Source of the DNA: Ptiloglossa arizonensis
Taxonomy: Eukaryota; Arthropoda; Insecta; Hymenoptera; Colletidae
DNA: 64,000 bases
Assembly: GCF_051014685.1 (NCBI RefSeq)
Contig: NW_027479413.1
Location: forward strand, 1 to 64,000
Direction: 5' to 3'
The position numbers and the translations under genes are program-made. Of this stretch, positions 1-9,252 are shown piece by piece (the stretch's first letter is position 1; each line of letters opens with the position of its first letter). The notes beneath the pieces are model-generated. The model did not search any database, was not told where the DNA came from, and saw only the letters and a program-made list of their open reading frames with translations.

Positions 1-249
1 CTCAACCATTTCTTAGATTCAAAGTCCCATATCTCGCGAACGGATTGACCAAACCCAAAAATTCCTTCTGCGTCTGAAAGTAGAAACTCGCCCGATTACA
101 ACGGTATGTGTATTTTCTCCCTAGGCCATTCTGGTTAAGCGTCTGGAGCAGCAGAATTGCGAAAAATTGTCTTCTCAACCATTTCTTGGCTTCAAACTCC
201 CATATCTCGCGAACGGATTGACCTAATCCAAAAATTGCTGTTGCATCTG
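1..249. repeat. Left edge: short first monomer and single-copy lead-in
   Basis: The first unit is 173 bp, four bases short, because the spacer after GCGAAAAATT reads GTCTTCTC instead of the usual TGTTGTCTTCTC-like form. The deletion lies in a short TTG-rich run. The following 75 bp precede the left end of the 16-monomer duplication. The array plainly continues beyond position 1, since the window opens in the middle of satellite sequence at an arbitrary unit. Confidence 0.8.
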
Positions 250-1473
250 AAAGTAGAAACTCGCCCGATTACATCGGTATGTGTATTTTTTCCCTAGGCC
301 ATTCTGGTTAAGCGTTTGGAGCAGCAGAATTGCGAAAAATTTTTTGTCTTCTCAACCATTTCTTATCTTCAAACTCCCATATCTCACGAACGGATTGACC
401 TAACCCAAAAATTCCTATTGCATTTGAAAGTAGGAACTCGCCCGATTACAACGGTATGTGTATTTTTTCCCTAGGCCATTCTGGTTAAGCGTTTGGAGCA
501 GCAGAATTGCGAAAAATTTGTTGTCTTCTCAACCATTTCTTGGCTTCAAACTCCCATATCTCGCGAACGGATTGACATAACCCAAAAATTGCTGTTGCAT
601 CTGAAAGTAGAAACTCGCCCGATTACATCGGTATGTGTATTTTTTCCCTAGGCCATTCTGGTTAAGCGTTTGGAGCAGCAGAATTGCGAAAAATTTTTTG
701 TCTTCTCAACCATTTCGTAGCTTCAAACTCCCATATCTCGTGAACGGATTGACCTAACCCAAAAATTCCTATTGCATTTGAAAGTAGAAACTCGCCCGAT
801 TACAACGGTATGCGTATTTTTTCCCTAGCCCATTCTGGTTATGCGTTTGGAGCAGCAGAATTGCGAACAATTTGTTCTCTTCTCAACCATTTCTTAGCTT
901 CCAACTCCCATATCTCGCGAACGGATTGACCTAACCCAAAAATTCCTATTGCATTTGATAGTCGAAACTCGCCCGATTACAACGGTACGTGTATTTTTCC
1001 CCTAGGCCATTCTGGATAAGCGATTGGAGCAGCAGAAGTGCGAAAAATTTGTTGTCTTGACAACCATTTCTTAGATTCAAAGTCCCATATCTCGTGAACG
1101 GATTAACCTAACCCAAAAATTCCTATTGTAACTGAAAGTAGAAACTCGCCCGATTACAACGGTATGCGTATTTTTTCCCTTGGCCATTCTGCTTAAGCGT
1201 TTGGAGCAGCAGAATTGCGAAAAATTTGTTCTCTTCTCAACCATTTCTTAGCTTCCAACTCCCATATCTCGCGAACGGATTGACCTAACCCAAAAATTCC
1301 AATTGCATCTGAAAGTAGAAACTCGCCCGATTACAACGGTACGTGTATTTTTTCCCTAGGCCATTCTGGTTGAGCGTTTGGAGCAGCAGAATTGCGAAAA
1401 ATTTTTTGCCTTATCAAACATTTCTTGGCTTCAAACTCCCATATCTCGCGAACGGATTTACCTAACCCAAAAA

Positions 1474-1678
1474 TTTCCCTGTTGCATCAGAAAGCAGAAA
1501 CTCGCCCGATTACAACGGTATGCGTATTTTTTCCCTAGTCCATTCTGGTTAAGCGTTTGGAGCAGCAGAATTGAGAACAATTTGTTCTCTTCTCAACCAT
1601 TTCTTAGCTACCAACTCCCATATCTCGCGAACGGATTGACCTAACCCAAAAATTCCTATGGCATTTGGTAATAGAAAA
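1474..1678. other. Homopolymer-length differences inside a duplicated block
   Basis: Compared with the otherwise identical second copy, this stretch has TTT for TT at 1,474-1,476, CCC for CC at 1,477-1,479 and AAAA for AAA at 1,675-1,678. These are the only differences I see between the two 2.83-kb copies, and all are run-length changes. That pattern is typical of long-read consensus error. True slippage mutation is the alternative. Confidence 0.75.
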
Positions 1679-2123
1679 CTCGCCCGATTACAACGGTACG
1701 TGTATTTTTCCCCTAGGCCATTCTGGTTAAGCGATTGGACTAGCAGAAGTGCGAAAAATTTATTGTCTTGACAACCATTTCTTAGCTTCAAAGTCCCATA
1801 TCTCGCGAACGGATTGACCTAACCCAAAAATTCCTATTGCATCTGAAAGTAGAAACTCGCCCGATTACAACGGTATGTGTATTTTTTCCCTAGGCCATTC
1901 TGGTTAAGCGTTTGGAGCAGCAGAATTGTGAAAAATTTTTTGCCCTCTCTACCATTCCTTGGCTTCAAACACCCATATCTCGCGAACGGATTGACCTAAC
2001 CCAAAAATTCCTATTGCATCTGAAAGTAGAAACTCGCCCGATTACAACGGTATGTGTATTTTTTCCCTAGGCCATTCTGGTTAAGCGTTTGGAGCAGCAG
2101 AATTGCGAAAAATTTGTTGTCTT

Positions 2124-2300
2124 CTCAACCATTTCTTGGCTTCAAACTCCCATATCTCGCGAACGGATTGACCTAACCCAAAAATTGCTGTTGCATCTGA
2201 AAGTAGAAACTCGCCCGATTACAACGGTATGTGTATTTTTTCCCTAGGCCATTCTGGTTAAGCGTTTGGAGCAGCAGAATTGCGAACAATTTGTTCTCTT
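2124..2300. repeat. Reference monomer of the 177-bp satellite
   Basis: This unit is close to the majority sequence and can serve as a coordinate frame. Within it, positions 25-41 hold the CENP-B-box-like motif (read on the minus strand), 34-39 the palindrome TCGCGA, 49-56 CCTAACCC, about 103-110 GGTATGTG, 112-124 the T-rich run ending in CCCTAGG, and 144-160 GGAGCAGCAGAATTGC. A hand-built consensus is 42 C and 32 G in 177 (41.8% G+C) with 8 CpG. Two features of this copy are minority forms: TTGCTGTTGC in place of TTCCTATTGC, and GAACAATTTGTTCTCTT at its end. Confidence 0.9.
2148..2164 (-). other. CENP-B-box-like motif (one example of hundreds)
   Basis: Read on the minus strand, the 17 bases GTTCGCGAGATATGGGA fit the CENP-B box core, N-TTCG-NNNN-A-NN-CGGG-N, at 8 of its 9 fixed positions; the only miss is TGGG for CGGG. 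The motif sits at monomer positions 25-41 and is present in most units. It is destroyed in units reading CTCTTGAACGG, CTCGAGAACGG or CTCGCAAAC. Matching the other ambiguous positions of the mammalian box is poor, so binding by a CENP-B-like protein is only a possibility. Confidence 0.4.
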
Positions 2301-3084
2301 CTCAACAATTTCTTAGCTTCCAACTCCCATATCTCGCGAACGGATTAACCTAACCCAAAAATTCCTATTGTAACTGAAAGTAGAAACTCGCCCGATTACA
2401 ACGGTATGCGTATTTTTTCCCTTGGCCATTCTGGTTAAGCGTTTGGAGCAGCAGAATTGCTAAAAATTTGTTCTCTTCTCAACCATTTCTTAGCTTCCAA
2501 CTCCCATATCTCGCGAACGGATTGACCTAACCCAAAAATTCCTATTGCATTTGAAAGTAGAAACTCGCCCGATTACAACGGTACGTGTATTTTTCCCCTA
2601 GGCCATTCTGGTTAAGCGATTGGAGCAGCAGAAGTGCGAAAAATTCGTTGTCTTGTCAACCATTTCTTAGCTTTAAAGTCCCATATCTCGCGAACGGATT
2701 AACCTAACCCAAAAATTCCTATTGTAACTGAAAGTAGAAACTCGCCCGATTACAACGGTATGCGTATTTTTTCCCTTGGCCATTCTGCTTAAGCGTTTGG
2801 AGCAGCAGAATTGCTAAAAATTTGTTCTCTTCTCAACCATTTCTTAGCTTCCAACTCCCATATCTCGCGAACGGATTGACCTAACCCAAAAATTCCTATT
2901 GCATCTGAAAGTAGAAACTCGCCCGATTACAACGGTACGTGTGTTTTTTCCCTAGGCCATTCTGGTTAAGCGTTTGGAGCAGCAGAATTGCGAAAAATTT
3001 TTTGCTTTATCAACCATTTCTTGGCTTTAAAGTCCCATATCTCGCGAACGGATTAACCTAACCCAAAAATTCCTATTGTAACTG

Positions 3085-5858
3085 AAAGTAGAAACTCGCC
3101 CGATTACATCGGTATGTGTATTTTTTCCCTAGGCCATTCTGGTTAAGCGTTTGGAGCAGCAGAATTGCGAAAAATTTTTTGTCTTCTCAACCATTTCTTA
3201 TCTTCAAACTCCCATATCTCACGAACGGATTGACCTAACCCAAAAATTCCTATTGCATTTGAAAGTAGGAACTCGCCCGATTACAACGGTATGTGTATTT
3301 TTTCCCTAGGCCATTCTGGTTAAGCGTTTGGAGCAGCAGAATTGCGAAAAATTTGTTGTCTTCTCAACCATTTCTTGGCTTCAAACTCCCATATCTCGCG
3401 AACGGATTGACATAACCCAAAAATTGCTGTTGCATCTGAAAGTAGAAACTCGCCCGATTACATCGGTATGTGTATTTTTTCCCTAGGCCATTCTGGTTAA
3501 GCGTTTGGAGCAGCAGAATTGCGAAAAATTTTTTGTCTTCTCAACCATTTCGTAGCTTCAAACTCCCATATCTCGTGAACGGATTGACCTAACCCAAAAA
3601 TTCCTATTGCATTTGAAAGTAGAAACTCGCCCGATTACAACGGTATGCGTATTTTTTCCCTAGCCCATTCTGGTTATGCGTTTGGAGCAGCAGAATTGCG
3701 AACAATTTGTTCTCTTCTCAACCATTTCTTAGCTTCCAACTCCCATATCTCGCGAACGGATTGACCTAACCCAAAAATTCCTATTGCATTTGATAGTCGA
3801 AACTCGCCCGATTACAACGGTACGTGTATTTTTCCCCTAGGCCATTCTGGATAAGCGATTGGAGCAGCAGAAGTGCGAAAAATTTGTTGTCTTGACAACC
3901 ATTTCTTAGATTCAAAGTCCCATATCTCGTGAACGGATTAACCTAACCCAAAAATTCCTATTGTAACTGAAAGTAGAAACTCGCCCGATTACAACGGTAT
4001 GCGTATTTTTTCCCTTGGCCATTCTGCTTAAGCGTTTGGAGCAGCAGAATTGCGAAAAATTTGTTCTCTTCTCAACCATTTCTTAGCTTCCAACTCCCAT
4101 ATCTCGCGAACGGATTGACCTAACCCAAAAATTCCAATTGCATCTGAAAGTAGAAACTCGCCCGATTACAACGGTACGTGTATTTTTTCCCTAGGCCATT
4201 CTGGTTGAGCGTTTGGAGCAGCAGAATTGCGAAAAATTTTTTGCCTTATCAAACATTTCTTGGCTTCAAACTCCCATATCTCGCGAACGGATTTACCTAA
4301 CCCAAAAATTCCTGTTGCATCAGAAAGCAGAAACTCGCCCGATTACAACGGTATGCGTATTTTTTCCCTAGTCCATTCTGGTTAAGCGTTTGGAGCAGCA
4401 GAATTGAGAACAATTTGTTCTCTTCTCAACCATTTCTTAGCTACCAACTCCCATATCTCGCGAACGGATTGACCTAACCCAAAAATTCCTATGGCATTTG
4501 GTAATAGAAACTCGCCCGATTACAACGGTACGTGTATTTTTCCCCTAGGCCATTCTGGTTAAGCGATTGGACTAGCAGAAGTGCGAAAAATTTATTGTCT
4601 TGACAACCATTTCTTAGCTTCAAAGTCCCATATCTCGCGAACGGATTGACCTAACCCAAAAATTCCTATTGCATCTGAAAGTAGAAACTCGCCCGATTAC
4701 AACGGTATGTGTATTTTTTCCCTAGGCCATTCTGGTTAAGCGTTTGGAGCAGCAGAATTGTGAAAAATTTTTTGCCCTCTCTACCATTCCTTGGCTTCAA
4801 ACACCCATATCTCGCGAACGGATTGACCTAACCCAAAAATTCCTATTGCATCTGAAAGTAGAAACTCGCCCGATTACAACGGTATGTGTATTTTTTCCCT
4901 AGGCCATTCTGGTTAAGCGTTTGGAGCAGCAGAATTGCGAAAAATTTGTTGTCTTCTCAACCATTTCTTGGCTTCAAACTCCCATATCTCGCGAACGGAT
5001 TGACCTAACCCAAAAATTGCTGTTGCATCTGAAAGTAGAAACTCGCCCGATTACAACGGTATGTGTATTTTTTCCCTAGGCCATTCTGGTTAAGCGTTTG
5101 GAGCAGCAGAATTGCGAACAATTTGTTCTCTTCTCAACAATTTCTTAGCTTCCAACTCCCATATCTCGCGAACGGATTAACCTAACCCAAAAATTCCTAT
5201 TGTAACTGAAAGTAGAAACTCGCCCGATTACAACGGTATGCGTATTTTTTCCCTTGGCCATTCTGGTTAAGCGTTTGGAGCAGCAGAATTGCTAAAAATT
5301 TGTTCTCTTCTCAACCATTTCTTAGCTTCCAACTCCCATATCTCGCGAACGGATTGACCTAACCCAAAAATTCCTATTGCATTTGAAAGTAGAAACTCGC
5401 CCGATTACAACGGTACGTGTATTTTTCCCCTAGGCCATTCTGGTTAAGCGATTGGAGCAGCAGAAGTGCGAAAAATTCGTTGTCTTGTCAACCATTTCTT
5501 AGCTTTAAAGTCCCATATCTCGCGAACGGATTAACCTAACCCAAAAATTCCTATTGTAACTGAAAGTAGAAACTCGCCCGATTACAACGGTATGCGTATT
5601 TTTTCCCTTGGCCATTCTGCTTAAGCGTTTGGAGCAGCAGAATTGCTAAAAATTTGTTCTCTTCTCAACCATTTCTTAGCTTCCAACTCCCATATCTCGC
5701 GAACGGATTGACCTAACCCAAAAATTCCTATTGCATCTGAAAGTAGAAACTCGCCCGATTACAACGGTACGTGTGTTTTTTCCCTAGGCCATTCTGGTTA
5801 AGCGTTTGGAGCAGCAGAATTGCGAAAAATTTTTTGCTTTATCAACCATTTCTTGGCT
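3085..5858. repeat. 16-monomer HOR, copy 2
   Basis: This is the second tandem copy of the block starting at 250. At the junction, the end of copy 1 (a monomer with GGCTTTAAAGTCCC and ATTGTAACTG) switches abruptly to the copy-2 start marked by TTACATCGG at about 3,105. Identity ends near 5,858, where this copy continues TTGGCTTCAAAC while copy 1 reads TTGGCTTTAAAG. The lack of substitutions over about 2.8 kb implies a very recent duplication or recent gene conversion, if it is not an assembly artefact. Confidence 0.9.
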
Positions 5859-6895
5859 TCAAACTCCCATATCTCGCGAACGGATTTACCTAACCCAAAA
5901 ATTCCTGTTGCATCAGAAAGCAGAAACTCGCCCGATTACAACGGTATGCGTATTTTTTCCCTAGTCCATTCTGGTTAAGCGTTTGGAGCAGCAGAATTGC
6001 GAACAATTTGTTCTCTTCTCAACCATTTCTTAGCTTCCAACTCCCATATCTCGCGAACGGATTGACCTAACCCAAAAATTCCTATTGCATCTGAAAGTAG
6101 AAACTCGCCCGATTACAACCGTATGTGTATCTTTTCCCTAGGCCATTCTGGTTAAGCGTTTGGAGCAGCAGAATTGCGAAAAATTTATTGTCTTCTCAAC
6201 CATTTCTTAGCTTCCAACTCCCATATCTCGCGAACGGATTGACCTAACCCAAAAATTCCTATTGCATTTGAAAGTAGAAACTCGCCCGATTACAACGGTA
6301 CGTGTATTTTTCCCCTAGGCCATTCTGGTTAAGCGATTGGAGCAGCAGAAGTGCGAAAAATTTGTTGTCTTGTCAACCATTTCTTAGCTTTAGAGTCCCA
6401 TATCTCGCGAACGGATTAACCTAACCCAAAAATTCCTATTGTAACTGAAAGTAGAAACTCGCCCGATTACAACGGTATGCGTATTTTTTCCCTTGGCCAT
6501 TCTGCTTAAGCGTTTGGAGCAGCAGAATTGCGAAAAATTTGTTCTCTTCTCAACCATTTCTTAGCTTCCAACTCCCATATCTCGCGAACGGATTGACCTA
6601 ACCCAAAAATTCCTATTGCATCTGAAAGTAGAAACTCGCCCGATTACAACGGTATGTGTATTTTTTCCCTAGGCCATTCTGGTTAAGCGTTTGGAGCAGC
6701 AGAATTGCGAACAATTTGTTCTCTTCTCAACCATTTCTTAGCTTCCAACTCCCATATCTCGCGAACGGATTGACCTAACCCAAAAATTCCTATTGCATCT
6801 GAAAGTAGAAACTCGCCCGATTACAACGGTACGTGTGTTTTTTCCCTAGGCCATTCTGGTTAAGCGTTTGGAGCAGCAGAATTGCGAAAAATTTT

Positions 6896-6907
6896 TTGCT
6901 TTGCTTT
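6896..6907. repeat. 5-bp duplication (TTTGC) in one monomer spacer
   Basis: The spacer reads TTTTTTGCTTTGCTTTATC, where sister units read TTTTTTGCTTTATC, so this unit is 182 bp. It is the largest length gain in the left half. A small tandem slip within the most variable part of the monomer explains it. Confidence 0.85.
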
Positions 6908-7109
6908 ATCAACCATTTCTTGGCTTCAAACTCCCATATCTCGCGAACGGATTTACCTAACCCAAAAATTCCTGTTGCATCAGAAAGCAGAAACTCGCCC
7001 GATTACAACGGTATGCGTATTTTTTCCCTAGTCCATTCTGGTTAAGCGTTTGGAGCAGCAGAATTGCGAACAATTTGTTCTCTTCTCAACCATTTCTTAG
7101 CTTCCAACT

Positions 7110-7622
7110 CCATATCTCGCGAACGGATTGACCTAACCCAAAATTCCTATTGCATCTGAAAGTAGAAACTCGCCCGATTACAACCGTATGTGTATCTTTT
7201 CCCTAGGCCATTCTGGTTAAGCGTTTGGAGCAGCAGAATTGCGAAAAATTTATTGTCTTCTCAACCATTTCTTAGCTTCCAACTCCCATATCTCGCGAAC
7301 GGATTGACCTAACCCAAAATTCCTATTGCATTTGAAAGTAGAAACTCGCCCGATTACAACGGTACGTGTATTTTCCCCTAGGCCATTCTGGTTAAGCGAT
7401 TGGAGCAGCAGAAGTGCGAAAAATTTGTTGTCTTGTCAACCATTTCTTAGCTTTAGAGTCCCATATCTCGCGAACGGATTAACCTAACCCAAAAATTCCT
7501 ATTGTAACTGAAAGTAGAAACTCGCCCGATTACAACGGTATGCGTATTTTTTCCCTTGGCCATTCTGCTTAAGCGTTGGAGCAGCAGAATTGCGAAAAAA
7601 TTTGTTCTCTTCTCAACCATTC
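7110..7622. other. Cluster of seven single-base homopolymer indels
   Basis: Against sister units, this 0.5-kb stretch has CCC shortened to CC at 7,110, AAAAA to AAAA at 7,140 and 7,316, TTTTT to TTTT at 7,371, TTT to TT at 7,576, AAAAA lengthened to AAAAAA at 7,595, and TTT to TT at about 7,619. The net change of five bases explains why this 5-mer is 880 and not 885 bp. No other 0.5-kb stretch of the left half shows more than three such changes. Low-quality consensus is the likeliest cause. Confidence 0.85.
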
Positions 7623-9252
7623 TTAGCTTCCAACTCCCATATCTCGCGAACGGATTGACCTAACCCAAAAATTCCTATTGCATCTGAAAGTAGAAACTCG
7701 CCCGATTACAACGGTACGTGTATTTTTTCCCTAGGCCATTCTGGTTAAGCGTTTGGAGCAGCAGAATTGCGAAAAATTTTTTGCTTTATCAACCATTTCT
7801 TGGCTTCAAACTCCCATATCTCGCGAACGGATTTACCTAACCCAAAAATTCCTGTTGCATCAGAAAGCAGAAACTCGCCCGATTACAACGGTATGCGTAT
7901 TTTTTCCCTAGTCCATTCTGGTTAAGCGTTTGGAGCAGCAGAATTGCGAACAATTTGTTCTCTTCTCAACCATTTCTTAGCTTCCAACTCCCATATCTCG
8001 CGAAAGGATTGACCTAACCCAAAAATTCCTATTGCATCTGAAAGTAGAAACTCGCCCGATTACAACGGTATGTGTATCTTTTCCCTAGGCCACTCTGGTT
8101 AAGCGTTTGGAGCAGCAGAATTGCGAAAAATTTGTTGTCATCTCAACCATTTCTTGGCTTCAAACTCCCATATCTCGCGAACGGATTGACCTAACCCAAA
8201 AATTGCTGTCGCATCTGAAAGTAGAAACTCGCGCGATTACAACGGTATGTGTATTTTTTCCCTAGGCCATTCTGGTTAAGCGTTTGGAGCAGCAGAATTG
8301 CGAAAAATTTATTGTCTTCTCAACCATTTCTTAGCTTCCAACTCCCATATCTCGCGAACGGATTGACCTAACCCAAAAATTCCTATTGCATTTGAAAGTA
8401 GAAACTCGCCCGATTACAACGGTACGTGTATTTTTCCCCTAGGCCATTCTGGTTAAGCGATTGGAGCAGCAGAAGTGCGAAAAATTTGTTGTCTTGTCAA
8501 CCATTTCTTAGCTTTAGAGTCCCATATCTCGCGAACGGATTAACCTAACCCAAAAATTCCTATTGTAACTGAAAGTAGAAACTCGCCCGATTACAACGGT
8601 ATGCGTATTTTTTCCCTTGGCCATTCTGCTTAAGCGTTTGGAGCAGCAGAATTGCGAAAAATTTGTTCTCTTCTCAACCATTTCTTAGCTTCCAACTCCC
8701 ATATCTCGCGAACGGATTGACCTAACCCAAAAATTCCTATTGCATCTGAAAGTGGAAACTCGTCCGATTACAACGGTACGTGTGTTTTTTCCCTAGGCCA
8801 TTCTGGTTAAGCGTTTGGAGCAGCAGAATTGCGAAAAATTTTTTGCTTTATCAACCATTTCTTGGCTTCAAACTCCCATATCTCGCGAACGGATTTACCT
8901 AACCCAAAAATTCCTGTTGCATCAGAAAGCAGAAACTCGCCCGATTACAACGGTATGCGTATTTTTTCCCTAGTCCATTCTGGTTAAGCGTTTGGAGCAG
9001 CAGAATTGCGAACAATTTGTTCTCTTCTCAACCATTTCTTAGCTTCCAACTCCCATATCTCGCGAACGGATTGACCTAACCCAAAAATTCCTATTGCATC
9101 TGAAAGTAGAAACTCGCCCGATTACAACGGTATGTGTATCTTTTCCCTAGGCCATTCTGGTTAAGCGTTTGGAGCAGCAGAATTGCGAAAAATTTATTGT
9201 CTTCTCAACCATTTCTTAGCTTCCAACTCCCATATCTCGCGAACGGATTGAC

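Larger units (their letters stand above)
250..3084. repeat. 16-monomer HOR, copy 1
   Basis: This block matches 3,085-5,858 at an offset that begins at 2,835 and settles to 2,832 bp, exactly 16 x 177. Shared private variants include CTCACGAACGG (about 380 and 3,215), TTCGTAG (about 715 and 3,550), GGTTATGCG, TTTGATAGTCG, GACTAGCAG and CAAACACCCAT. I saw no base substitution between the copies. The only differences are three extra bases in this copy, all homopolymer lengthenings at 1,474-1,479 and 1,675-1,678. The breakpoint lies near 250/3,085, but cannot be placed exactly because adjacent monomers are alike. Confidence 0.92.
5841..9252. repeat. 5/6-monomer HOR array
   Basis: A marker monomer, type a (GATTTACC, CATCAGAAAGCAG, CCCTAGTCC), recurs with CGGATTT at 5,881, 6,948, 7,828, 8,890 and 9,775. 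The spacings are 1,067, 880, 1,062 and 885 bp, meaning 6, 5, 6 and 5 monomers once small indels are allowed for. The order reads a-b-c-d-e-f, a-b-c-d-e, a-b'-g-c-d-e, a-b-c-d-e. Here c has TTATTGTC, d the GATTGG/GAAGTGCG/TTTAGAGTCC set, e the GTAACTG/CCTTGG/CTGCTT set, and g TTGCTGTCGCATC with CTCGCGCG. Adjacent 6+5 pairs form an 11-monomer period of exactly 1,947 bp. The 6-mers look like 5-mers with one added unit. Confidence 0.85.
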
